DNA of 23,373 nucleotides from Candidatus Uhrbacteria bacterium. Its GTDB lineage: Bacteria; Patescibacteriota; Patescibacteriia; UBA9934; GWF2-40-263. The first letter of the stretch is position 1. Each line of letters starts with the position of its first letter. The position numbers were made by a program, and so were the translations under genes. Below, one piece after another: positions 7,639 through 14,984 of this stretch. Where the stretch lies: the NCBI GenBank assembly GCA_016205995.1, contig JACQSJ010000030.1:1-23373 (forward strand), in the 5' to 3' direction. The notes beneath the pieces were generated by a model. That model ran no database searches. It worked only from the letters and a program-made list of their open reading frames with translations, and was not told the origin of the DNA.

Positions 7639-8379
7639 TTACTTCTCTTCAGGTTCAGCCTCTCCAAAGGATTCTGCTTGAATAGGCGCCTGATTATTGT
7701 TCAGAATTGAAAAATAGTCAATAAGGATCTTTGCGGACTCTTCAACCGCTTCTTTCGGAGTCATTGAGCCGTCCGTTTCAATATTCATGATCAGCTTATC
7801 GAAGTTGGTGATCTCGCCCACGCGCGTATTCTCGACGCGGTATCCAACGTTCCGGACAGGTGAGAACAAGGCATCGATCGCAATCGTCCCGATATCTCGT
7901 GGGGCCTCACCGGCTCGATCCTCGCTTGTCGTGTATCCTCGTCCTTTGCGAACCGTCAGCTCCATCTCAAACCCCGCTGTATCCTCCGTCACATGGGCAA
8001 TGACAAGTTCCGGGTTGATAATTTCCACGTCGGCATTGGGGATGATGTCTCCTGCCGTGACAACCTTGGCTCCTTTCACACTCAGGCTCAACTTCACCGG
8101 CTCATCTGAAAAACACTTCAGACGAAGGGACTTCACATTCAAGATAATCTCGAGGGCATCTTCCTTCACTCCCTTCACAGCCTGAAACTCATGATTCACC
8201 CCCTTAATCTTGACCGCCGTCACAGCCGCTCCAGGAAGAGACGAAAGGAGTACGCGTCGTAACGCGTTCCCCAGGGTCGTTCCGTATCCATGAAAACAAG
8301 GCTCAACGGTGAGCACCCCCTCATGTGGGCGTTCCCCGTCGTCGTACTGGATACGTGATGGAAGAAGAATGTTCTCCAT
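7639..8379 (-). CDS. rpoA: RNA polymerase subunit alpha lacking the C-terminal domain
   Basis: 246 aa against about 310-330 for usual bacterial alpha. The N-terminal assembly domain is complete: VEPCFHGYGTTLGNALRRVLLSSLPGAAV near residues 26-54, the MELTVRKGRGYTT insert-domain strand, SPVRNVGYRVENTRVG, and the IETDGSMTPKEAVEESAKILIDYF dimerisation helix near 200-230. The sequence then ends in an acidic tail (AESFGEAEPEEK). The helix-hairpin-helix C-terminal domain that contacts UP elements and many activators is absent. The stop is followed at once by rplQ, so it is not an edge effect. Alpha should still scaffold beta and beta-prime. Confidence 0.96.
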   Translation of the reverse strand: MENILLPSRIQYDDGERPHEGVLTVEPCFHGYGTTLGNALRRVLLSSLPGAAVTAVKIKGVNHEFQAVKGVKEDALEIILNVKSLRLKCFSDEPVKLSLSVKGAKVVTAGDIIPNADVEIINPELVIAHVTEDTAGFEMELTVRKGRGYTTSEDRAGEAPRDIGTIAIDALFSPVRNVGYRVENTRVGEITNFDKLIMNIETDGSMTPKEAVEESAKILIDYFSILNNNQAPIQAESFGEAEPEEK

Positions 8380-8397
8380 ACGAAAGAAAAAAGATGA

Positions 8398-9012
8398 TTA
8401 TCGAGAGTAAAACTCTACGATGAGCGTTGGGTCAAAGTCCTGCTTGAGGTCCTCTCCTTCTGGAAGGGCTGTCACTTTTCCCGTCATCGCTTTCTCGTCC
8501 CGAGAAATCCATGCGGGCAGGGTGCTGTGGTTCATCGCTTCAGGGATGCTCTTCACGATCCCTTTCTCCACTTTGGAGGGTTTGATGGAGATGACATCGC
8601 CAATTGAGACGCTGAACGATGGGATGTCGACACGCTTGTCATTCACCAAAATGAATCCGTGTCCAACCATCTGACGTGCCTGCCGTCGGGTCTTGGCCCA
8701 GCCAAGACGGTACACGACATTGTCCAAACGTAGTTCGAGATATCGTACGAGATACTCCGCGGTATTGCCACCCGTCCGGCTTGCCTTCGCAAAATAGTTG
8801 GAGAACTGTCGCTCAAGGATTCCGTAGATCGCTTTCGCTTTCTGCTTTTCCTTAAGCTGCTCTCCATACGAGGACAAGCGAGACCGGCTCATGGCCTGCT
8901 TTGGTCCGTGTACGCCAGGAGGATAGGCGCGACGACGCACGTACTTTTCCTTGCCAAGCGTAATGCCGAGTCGGCGGGATCGTTTGACGATGGGGGTTCG
9001 CTGAGTTGCCAT
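8398..9012 (-). CDS. rpsD: 30S ribosomal protein S4 (uS4)
   Basis: 204 aa, full length. It has the N-terminal rRNA-binding region (RRLGITLGKEKYVRRRAYPPGVHG), the KQKAKAIYGILERQFSNYF helix, and the S4 fold LELRLDNVVYRLGWAKTRRQARQMVGHGFILVNDKRVDIPS. The C-terminus ends in PTLIVEFYSR. The N-terminus lacks the four zinc-binding cysteines, so it is the C-minus type. In many bacteria uS4 represses its own operon by binding the mRNA; I cannot identify that site here. It lies 3 nt after rpsK. Confidence 0.97.
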   Translation of the reverse strand: MATQRTPIVKRSRRLGITLGKEKYVRRRAYPPGVHGPKQAMSRSRLSSYGEQLKEKQKAKAIYGILERQFSNYFAKASRTGGNTAEYLVRYLELRLDNVVYRLGWAKTRRQARQMVGHGFILVNDKRVDIPSFSVSIGDVISIKPSKVEKGIVKSIPEAMNHSTLPAWISRDEKAMTGKVTALPEGEDLKQDFDPTLIVEFYSR

Positions 9013-9015
9013 ATC

Positions 9016-9414
9016 CTAGACGCGTCGAGGTTTGGGTTGACGACACCCGTTATGAGGAAGCGGTGTCAAATCTTTGATTGAGAGAACCTGGAAGCCGTTT
9101 GCATTGAGGGCCCGGATAGCTGAGTCACGACCGGTCCCAACGCCACTGACAAACACATTCACCTCTCGAAGCCCTGTTTCTTTCACGCGATCAGCCGCTG
9201 TCTTCACAACGATACTTGCTGCGTACGGAGTGGACTTCTTTGGCCCTTTAAATCCGCAGTTTCCGGCGCTCGACCATCCAAGCGTATTTCCATTCAAGTC
9301 GGTCAACGTCAAGATGGTGTTGTTAAACGTAGCCTGAATATACGCACACCCTTGCGAAACCTGGCGAGCGACTTTCTTCTTTGATCGCGGCTTGGTGATG
9401 TTCTGTTCAGCCAT
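9016..9414 (-). CDS. rpsK: 30S ribosomal protein S11 (uS11)
   Basis: 132 aa with the conserved core GCAYIQATFNNTILTLTDLNGN, SSAGNCGFKGPKKSTPYAA, VNVFVSGVGTGRDSAIRALNANG, and the C-terminal LTPLPHNGCRQPKPRRV tail. It forms part of the 30S platform near the mRNA exit. It lies between rpsM and rpsD with 3-6 nt gaps, the usual alpha-operon order. Confidence 0.97.
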   Translation of the reverse strand: MAEQNITKPRSKKKVARQVSQGCAYIQATFNNTILTLTDLNGNTLGWSSAGNCGFKGPKKSTPYAASIVVKTAADRVKETGLREVNVFVSGVGTGRDSAIRALNANGFQVLSIKDLTPLPHNGCRQPKPRRV

Positions 9415-9420
9415 AAAGGG

Positions 9421-9807
9421 TTAGGTCTTAGTGAGGGTTCGTCGTCCGCTTCCCATGGTCTTTCGCATATTGCCACGAACCGTGCGCGAGTTGGACTTTG
9501 TTCGCTGACCACGGACGGGAAGTCCTTTGGCATGACGAGTTCCTCGATAACTTCCAATCTCCTTCAGTCGCTTGATATTGGAGAGCTTGTCCCGACGAAG
9601 ATCGCCTTCCAGTCGAAAGTTCTTTTCCAGAAGCGTTCGGATGCCGTTGACCTGATCGTCCGTGAGGTCTTTTGTTCGGATGCTCTCATCGACTCCTGCC
9701 TGAGCGAGAATTTTCTTCGCCGTCGGCCCGCCAACGCCATACACATAGGTCAGGGCGATGACGATTCGTTTGTCGTTTGGGATGGTGACTCCTGCGATGC
9801 GTGCCAT
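9421..9807 (-). CDS. rpsM: 30S ribosomal protein S13 (uS13)
   Basis: 128 aa. It begins MARIAGVTIPNDKRIVIALTYVYG, has the IRTLLEKNFRLEGDLRR segment, and ends with GTRHAKGLPVRGQRTKSNSRT, the basic tail that touches tRNA and 16S rRNA in the 30S head. It follows rpmJ by 3 nt and precedes rpsK by 6 nt. There is no SD, so coupling or SD-independent initiation is likely. Confidence 0.97.
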   Translation of the reverse strand: MARIAGVTIPNDKRIVIALTYVYGVGGPTAKKILAQAGVDESIRTKDLTDDQVNGIRTLLEKNFRLEGDLRRDKLSNIKRLKEIGSYRGTRHAKGLPVRGQRTKSNSRTVRGNMRKTMGSGRRTLTKT

Positions 9808-9810
9808 AGG

Positions 9811-9924
9811 TTAGCCTTGTCGTTGCTTATGTCGTGGGTTCTTACAAATAACAACTACCCGACCTTCACGTCGGATCACTTTACAGTCTCGGCAAATTTT
9901 CTTGGCGGATGCTCGTACTTTCAT
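9811..9924 (-). CDS. rpmJ: 50S ribosomal protein L36 (bL36)
   Basis: 37 aa beginning MKVRASAKKICRDCK, with a zinc-ribbon set of Cys11, Cys14, Cys27 and His32, the C-type ligand pattern of bL36. The C-terminus is NPRHKQRQG. It lies between infA and rpsM in the standard order. A strong 10-bp hairpin sits in the 49-nt gap after infA. No SD is visible before its ATG. Confidence 0.96.
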   Translation of the reverse strand: MKVRASAKKICRDCKVIRREGRVVVICKNPRHKQRQG

Positions 9925-9944
9925 AACCCGTTTCAGAATCAGAA

Positions 9945-9969
9945 ACGTCATCGATCATTTCGATGACGT
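9945..9969 (-). promoter_or_regulatory. Perfect 10-bp hairpin between infA and rpmJ
   Basis: ACGTCATCGA (9945-9954) pairs perfectly with TCGATGACGT (9960-9969) around a 5-nt loop. On the minus strand it is followed by only three T, so it is a weak terminator at best. Its place after infA suggests an mRNA processing, stability or partial attenuation signal in the operon; this function is inferred. Confidence 0.5.
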
Positions 9970-9973
9970 CCGG

Positions 9974-10195
9974 TTAAAAGCGGTAGACAACACGACCCTT
10001 TGTAAGATCGTACGGACTTATTTCCACCTTGACCTCATCCCCAGGGAGAATCCTGATGCGGAACTTCCGCATCTTTCCTGAGAGGTGCCCGGTGATCATC
10101 TGCCCGTTTTCTAGTTTGATTTTGAAGTTCGCGGCCGGCAGAAGCTCTTCTACCGTGCCCCGCATCTCGATGAAATCCTTTGACGCATTTGCCAT
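9974..10195 (-). CDS. infA: Translation initiation factor IF-1
   Basis: 73 aa from ATG 10195; usual IF-1 length is about 72. It is a single OB-fold (S1-like) protein: IEMRGTVEELLPAANFKIKLENGQMITGHLSGKMRKFRIRILPGDEV, then VEISPYDLTKGRVVYR. It binds the 30S A site during initiation. The open frame continues upstream to 10237, but that part covers the promoter and has no homology, so it is rejected. No SD precedes the ATG; the -10 of the nearer promoter ends 13 nt upstream, giving a predicted leader of only about 7 nt. It heads the alpha operon. Confidence 0.96.
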   Translation of the reverse strand: MANASKDFIEMRGTVEELLPAANFKIKLENGQMITGHLSGKMRKFRIRILPGDEVKVEISPYDLTKGRVVYRF

Positions 10196-10208
10196 AATGA
10201 ACGCGCAC

Positions 10209-10237
10209 ATTCTAGCACCATCATGCAAAAACGGCAA
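10209..10237 (-). promoter_or_regulatory. Proximal promoter of the alpha operon (P2)
   Basis: Minus-strand TTGCCG (10237-10232), a 17-nt spacer, then TAGAAT (10214-10209). The predicted start near 10202 would leave a leader of about 7 nt before infA, consistent with the missing SD. Confidence 0.65.
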
Positions 10238-10264
10238 GAAATTCGAGATATTTAAGGCGCCGGT

Positions 10265-10293
10265 ATTGTACTGATGGAGACTATCGCTGTCAA
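10265..10293 (-). promoter_or_regulatory. Distal promoter of the alpha operon (P1)
   Basis: Minus-strand TTGACA (10293-10288, consensus), a 17-nt spacer, then TACAAT (10270-10265, one mismatch). It is the best sigma70-type promoter in the window, and lies in the gap after alaS. Predicted start is near 10258, giving a leader of about 60 nt. Confidence 0.8.
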
Positions 10294-10315
10294 GAAATAA
10301 TAGTGGATAGCTTTT

Positions 10316-12193
10316 TTATTCTAAAATAGCTTTAATTCTACGCACTCCACCGGCAACCGCCTCTTCTTTTAGGATCTTGAAATGGCCCAAAAGACCCGTG
10401 CGTTCGACGTGTGGACCACCACAAACCTCCTTGCTGTAGTACTCCCCGGTTGCCTCGTTGCCGATGAAATACACTTTAATCTTATCCCCAAGCGTGGCGT
10501 ACTTGTCTTCAAATAAACCGATTGCCCCACGACCCTTTGCTTCTTCAAGCGTCAGCATCTGAAAATGCACAGGAAAGTCTTTATTGATATTTTCGTTCAC
10601 GAGGTTCTCCGTCGCTTCTAGTTGCTCTGGTGTCATTTTCTGGGGGTGGGAGAAATCGAACCGAAGACGCTCAGGTGTAATGTTCGACCCTTTTTGCTCG
10701 ACATGCTGACCGAGGACTGATCGCAACGCCTGATGCAACATATGGGTAGCTGTGTGGAGTTTCACTGTGGCCACGGAGTGGTCGGCGAGTCCTCCTGTAA
10801 ATTTTTGCTCAGAGCCCGCGCGGGAAAGCTCTTGGTGCTTCTTGAACTCTTCTTGAAACACGAGCCGATCAACAACCTGGCCTCGCTCGACAGCCATCTC
10901 CTCTGTCAACTCAATAGGGAATCCGTACGTCGAATAAAGGAGGAATGCATCCTCGCCCGAAATTTTTGCTTTCTCCAAAAACAATCTCTCAAATTCTCTT
11001 TCTCCCTTGGTGAGTGTCTTGCGAAATTTCTCTTCCTCACGGCTCAATTCTTCAAGAATCGTCGACCGTTTTGATTCCAGCTCCCCATACGATGACACAT
11101 ACTCTGTGACAAACGCCTCCCCAACCGCAGACGCGAAAGCCCCGTTGATTCCCAACTGTTTTCCAAACCTGACGGCCCGACGAATCAACCGTCGGACAAA
11201 GTACCCCTGATCCTTATTCGATGGGAGGACACCGTCGCTTATCAAAAATGTCGCGGCGCGGAGGTGATCCAGGACTACCCGCATGGACCGTGTCGATGCA
11301 GGATCTGTCCCGTAGGTTACCGAACCCATCGACTCCAGCACGGATTTGGCTCCTCCAAACACGGAAAGCGTAAGGACATCTGGGTTACCGCTCGCCGCTG
11401 CAGCGATGCGTTCGAGGCCTCCACCGAAGTCGACATTCTTTTGCGGTAGCGCTTCAAAGCCGGTCTCCACCTTTTTGTATTCCATGAATACACTGTTTCC
11501 GATCTCCATGAAGCGTCCGCAATCGCAATTCACATGGCAGGGCTGATCTCTGAACTCAGAACGTTCGTGATCCTGGCGGCGCTCTCCAAAGTCCCAAAAC
11601 ATCTCTGAGTCCGGCCCCCCAGGTTCCCCAACTGGCATATCGCTTGGCACACCTGAACGCGACCACCAGTTCTTTTTCTCGTCGTAGTAGAAAATGCGAC
11701 CACCTTGCATCCCGTCTCGCTCAGCAAAGTCTACGTCGCGTGCTTCGACCCCCGCCTTCCCAAAAACATCCTTCCATATGGTGACAGACTCGTTGTCACG
11801 GGGAATTTCGTCATTCCCTCGAAAAACGGTCACGTAGAGATTCTTCGGATCAAGACCAATCTTTGTCGTAAGAAACCCAAAAACCCAGGCGAGCTGCTCC
11901 GTCTTGAAGTAGTCCCCCAACGACCAGTTACCGAGCATTTCAAAAAACGTCGTATGCCGATTATCGCCAACCTCCTCGATATCCTGGGAGCGAAAACATT
12001 TTTGCGAGTCCGCCAACCGGACGCCCTGTGGGTGCTTCTCGCCTAACAGATATGAGATCATTGGCTGCATCCCGCTCCCAGTAAAGAGCGTCGTGGGATC
12101 GTTTTCTGGAATCAACGAAGCGGACGCCAAAACGGCGTGGCCGCGCTCCCGAAAAAATTTCAAGTACGTTGACCTGACTTCGTGGATGTTCAT
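10316..12193 (-). CDS. alaS: Alanyl-tRNA synthetase without the C-Ala domain
   Basis: 625 aa against about 875 in E. coli. The class II catalytic core is present: LFTGSGMQPM near 37-45, CFRSQDIEEVGDNRHTTFFE at 66-85 (motif 2 region), and VDFGGGLERI at 254-263 (motif 3). The tRNA-recognition part contains NKDQGYFVRRLIRRAVRFGK near 326-345. The editing domain has its four metal ligands: His480 and His484 (HTATH), Cys591 and His595 (CGGPH). The protein ends at residue 625 just after AGGVRRIKAILE, where the linker to the C-terminal C-Ala domain would begin. Its own -10 box sits 9 nt upstream of the ATG and no SD is visible. It precedes infA, so read-through into the alpha operon is possible. Confidence 0.96.
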   Translation of the reverse strand: MNIHEVRSTYLKFFRERGHAVLASASLIPENDPTTLFTGSGMQPMISYLLGEKHPQGVRLADSQKCFRSQDIEEVGDNRHTTFFEMLGNWSLGDYFKTEQLAWVFGFLTTKIGLDPKNLYVTVFRGNDEIPRDNESVTIWKDVFGKAGVEARDVDFAERDGMQGGRIFYYDEKKNWWSRSGVPSDMPVGEPGGPDSEMFWDFGERRQDHERSEFRDQPCHVNCDCGRFMEIGNSVFMEYKKVETGFEALPQKNVDFGGGLERIAAAASGNPDVLTLSVFGGAKSVLESMGSVTYGTDPASTRSMRVVLDHLRAATFLISDGVLPSNKDQGYFVRRLIRRAVRFGKQLGINGAFASAVGEAFVTEYVSSYGELESKRSTILEELSREEEKFRKTLTKGEREFERLFLEKAKISGEDAFLLYSTYGFPIELTEEMAVERGQVVDRLVFQEEFKKHQELSRAGSEQKFTGGLADHSVATVKLHTATHMLHQALRSVLGQHVEQKGSNITPERLRFDFSHPQKMTPEQLEATENLVNENINKDFPVHFQMLTLEEAKGRGAIGLFEDKYATLGDKIKVYFIGNEATGEYYSKEVCGGPHVERTGLLGHFKILKEEAVAGGVRRIKAILE

Positions 12194-12202
12194 AGCAAGC
12201 GC

Positions 12203-12231
12203 ATTCTACAAAAGCCCTGGCCGTGCGTCCA
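12203..12231 (-). promoter_or_regulatory. alaS promoter
   Basis: Minus-strand TGGACG (12231-12226, 4 of 6 matches), a 17-nt spacer, then TAGAAT (12208-12203). The -10 ends 9 nt before the ATG, so the mRNA would be almost leaderless. It lies in the 39-nt gap after murJ. Confidence 0.6.
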
Positions 12232-12232
12232 T

Positions 12233-13840
12233 CTAGCCGTCCGAGACAACCTCTTGCGGGCGAGACTGTCGGAAGGCACCGCGTCTCAGACCCTCGAAGA
12301 ATTTCTTCTGCTCTTCCACGCGCAGGAAACCAGCAATGAAAAGGTACACAAGGATCCCCGCTCCTCCAGCCATGAACGCCTGAAAGAAGACCCCGACAAA
12401 GCTCTCCAGCGAGAGGAACGCGAGGACGACCGGCTTGAGCAATTGCATGACGAGTCCTGCCACCATGCCTGCAACCGTCAGCTTCAAGAGAAGGGACAAC
12501 ATCGCTGTCTCCTTGAGCGTCCCCAGCTTCTGGCGAAGGAAGACCCACAACAAGAGCGCGTTTACACACGCCGCGATGGAATAGGCAATAGCCAAGGCGA
12601 TCACACCAAATTGATCCTTGAGAAGAAAAGCGCTCAGCATCCCCACGAGTGCGGAGACAAGCGCGATCATCAAGGGCGAGATCGTGTCGTGGATGGCGTA
12701 GAACGCCCGCGCCAGCACAAAGATCAGAGACTGCGGGATAAACGTAAGAGCGAAAAACGCCAGCGTGTCAGCGCTCGCGATCGTCGCCGCCCAATCGAAC
12801 GCCCCTGCCCCGACAACCACACGGACAATCTGCGCCCGAAAAATGAGGAAGAGCAACGTCATGGGCACAAGCAGGTACAGGAGCTGTCGGGTCGTCCCTA
12901 CGATGGTATCGATAAGTCCCTGGGTGTCACGTTTGTTCGCCATCTCCGAGATCGTCGGGAACACGGCGATCGCAAACGAGACCCCGATGATGCCAACCGG
13001 GAAGAACTCAATGTTATAGGCGAATTGGAACACGGTGAGCGAACCGGCGACAAACGTGGAGGCCATGACAGTCAAGAGCAGCAACATTAACTGGTTGATG
13101 GCCAGACCAACAGTCCGCGGTCCCATCAACCGGATCATCTCTCTCATGTCACGAGACCGCAGGTCGAGCATCCATTGATAGCGGTATCCGCTTTCCCAAA
13201 CACCCACGCATTGCGCCGCAAGGTGAAATGCCGCGCCAAGGACGACTCCCCACGCAAGACCAACGATTCCCATCAGATCAACGAGCCAAAGAGCTCCAAC
13301 GATGATCCCAACGTTGTACAATATGGGAGCAAGGGCGTAGAGAAAAAACTTCTTGAGACTTTGAAGCACAGATCCGTAGATCATTGAAATCGCTAGAAGG
13401 ATCTGTGCGAGGAACATCACCCGCATGAACTCCGCCACGCGCAATTGCTTGGCTTCCTGGAATCCTGGAGCAATAACCGCGGCGAGCGGTCCAGCAAAGA
13501 GGATCAGCACCAGCGATACCACGACCACCCCTCCACCGATCAAGTGCAGCGCATTATTTGTGAAGTTCCAGGCGCGAGCTTTGCCGGCCAGCTCCTGATA
13601 GTGGGACATGAACAGCGGAATGAAACTCGCAGAAAGGGCCCCCACCACGATCAGGTTGAAGAGAAGGTCCGGGATCTTGAACGCCGCATAGTACACATCG
13701 AGCGTATCCCCTGCCCCAAACGCACCGGCCAACACACGGTCTCGAACAAGCCCAACGAGCCGGCTCGCCAACGAAAGGACGCCGACAATCGTTGCGGCTC
13801 CCATGATCGTCTTTGACTCTCGATGAAGAAATTTAAGCAT
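12233..13840 (-). CDS. murJ: Lipid II flippase MurJ (MviN)
   Basis: 535 aa with many hydrophobic segments. The N-terminus is typical: AATIVGVLSLASRLVGLVRD, AGAFGAGDTLDVYYAAFKIPDLLFNL, GALSASFIPLF. Later blocks include YNIEFFPVGIIGVSFAIAVFP and LARAFYAIHDTISP. MurJ moves lipid-linked peptidoglycan precursor across the inner membrane. I take ATG 13840 rather than the in-frame TTG at 13861, because MLKFLHRES is the usual beginning and the TTG has no SD; either way the start overlaps the end of the preceding PKD gene (by 8 nt for the ATG). It is the last gene of the trmH-to-murJ run. Confidence 0.95.
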   Translation of the reverse strand: MLKFLHRESKTIMGAATIVGVLSLASRLVGLVRDRVLAGAFGAGDTLDVYYAAFKIPDLLFNLIVVGALSASFIPLFMSHYQELAGKARAWNFTNNALHLIGGGVVVVSLVLILFAGPLAAVIAPGFQEAKQLRVAEFMRVMFLAQILLAISMIYGSVLQSLKKFFLYALAPILYNVGIIVGALWLVDLMGIVGLAWGVVLGAAFHLAAQCVGVWESGYRYQWMLDLRSRDMREMIRLMGPRTVGLAINQLMLLLLTVMASTFVAGSLTVFQFAYNIEFFPVGIIGVSFAIAVFPTISEMANKRDTQGLIDTIVGTTRQLLYLLVPMTLLFLIFRAQIVRVVVGAGAFDWAATIASADTLAFFALTFIPQSLIFVLARAFYAIHDTISPLMIALVSALVGMLSAFLLKDQFGVIALAIAYSIAACVNALLLWVFLRQKLGTLKETAMLSLLLKLTVAGMVAGLVMQLLKPVVLAFLSLESFVGVFFQAFMAGGAGILVYLFIAGFLRVEEQKKFFEGLRRGAFRQSRPQEVVSDG

Positions 13841-14984
13841 GGAGGTCTGGCTTCTTTCCAAGCCGCACGAAAGAGGCGGCCCCCGCGGCGAGTAACAGCA
13901 AGAGGGCGACGACGGAGACGAGTACGACCCGATTGTTCAGGTTGAAAAACGGGACAAGCACCGTTGTCGATTCAGAGGAAACAATCCCACTCGCGTCGGT
14001 CATTGTAAGTGTCACCTGGAACGCCCCCGAACGATTGTACGTATGCTGGACGGTTGGTTTGGAAGAAGTCACGCCGTCGCCGAAGTCCCAGACATACACG
14101 GCTTGCTCCGAGATGTTCGAGAAAACCTCAAACGTAAACGTATTCCAGGAGTCTCGTGTGTAGCCAAAAACCGCATTGGGAGAGATGTGCACCTCCGACG
14201 ATACCTCTGTCGCTGGCTCTTCCTCTTCTTGTACAGCCACTGTCTCTTTGATCGTCTTGGCTACCTCCTCCACGATCTTTTGGAATGCTTCTGAGCTCGG
14301 TGGGGCGGGAGGCTCGGGCTCCTCTTCTGGCGCAGCTTCCGCTTGCGGTTCTTCCTGCATCACCGTTTCCTCCGCGTCCGTGGGAAACGCATCATCTGCA
14401 TCGTTCACCCCATCACCGTCAGAATCTTGTTGTGTGGTGTCGGTCGTGAGTTCGGCTTCCACGTCATCTGACAAGCCATCGTTGTCGTCGTCCGAGTCAC
14501 AGGCATCTCCTTCTCCATCACCATCCGTATCCAATTGGTTGTTGTTGGATGTGGCCGAACAGTTATCGCTCTCGTTCTCGATGCCATCGCGGTCGTCGTC
14601 AACCACGGGAGAAAAAGTGGACGTGAGCGCATTGTCGTTATCTACATTCACATCCTCCGGATCCGTCCCTTGGATCAACGCGAGGATGTTGAATGTCCCC
14701 TCCGGGACAACGAAATCGACATAGACCTCTTCGGGGCTCCCGCCCGCCGGTAAGGAAATAACGAGCGAATCATCGATCAATGTAGCTCCTTGGTAAAAGC
14801 TTACATACCCCGAAACGTCTTCATCTCCGACGTTGTAAACCGTGGCATACAGTCGAACTTCATCGCCAGCGACAAGAAGCCCTTTTGAGAAACGGATATC
14901 CTGCGGGTTGATCGATAAATCAGCCGCCGCGTGTGCCGCGACCGGAAGGAGGAACATCGCCAGCATGATAAGAAAACGTTTCAT
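13833..14984 (-). CDS. Membrane-anchored surface protein with CARDB-like, thrombospondin type 3 and PKD domains
   Basis: 383 aa. Residues 1-20 form a signal peptide ending in AHA-A. Residues 22-115 resemble a CARDB/Ig-like domain (VRLYATVYNVGDEDVSGYVSFYQG). Residues 127-200 are Asp-rich thrombospondin type 3 calcium repeats (DDDRDGIENESDNC, DTDGDGEGDACDSDDDNDGLSD, DSDGDGVNDADDAFPTDA). A Glu/Pro-rich spacer follows, then a predicted helix (AFQKIVEEVAKTIKETV). A PKD domain lies near 280-345 (YVWDFGDGVTSSKPTVQHTYNRSGAFQVTLTMTD). The C-terminus is a transmembrane helix with a short basic tail (RLGKKPDLHA). It is an exported, calcium-binding, C-terminally anchored protein. The ATG overlaps the PduL stop (ATGA). 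Role in adhesion or wall structure is inferred. Confidence 0.88.
   Translation of the reverse strand: MKRFLIMLAMFLLPVAAHAAADLSINPQDIRFSKGLLVAGDEVRLYATVYNVGDEDVSGYVSFYQGATLIDDSLVISLPAGGSPEEVYVDFVVPEGTFNILALIQGTDPEDVNVDNDNALTSTFSPVVDDDRDGIENESDNCSATSNNNQLDTDGDGEGDACDSDDDNDGLSDDVEAELTTDTTQQDSDGDGVNDADDAFPTDAEETVMQEEPQAEAAPEEEPEPPAPPSSEAFQKIVEEVAKTIKETVAVQEEEEPATEVSSEVHISPNAVFGYTRDSWNTFTFEVFSNISEQAVYVWDFGDGVTSSKPTVQHTYNRSGAFQVTLTMTDASGIVSSESTTVLVPFFNLNNRVVLVSVVALLLLLAAGAASFVRLGKKPDLHA

Noticed and set aside
10196..10237. N-terminal extension of infA by 14 codons
   Set aside because: The extension covers the TTGCCG/TAGAAT promoter and is absent from IF-1 proteins.
12182..13090. Plus-strand open frame of about 300 codons opposite murJ
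   Set aside because: Its extreme Arg/His/Asp content mirrors the antisense of membrane-protein codons; MurJ homology on the minus strand is unambiguous.
13841..13861. TTG start for murJ, adding seven residues
   Set aside because: The ATG at 13840 gives the usual MurJ N-terminus and a shorter overlap; the TTG has no SD.
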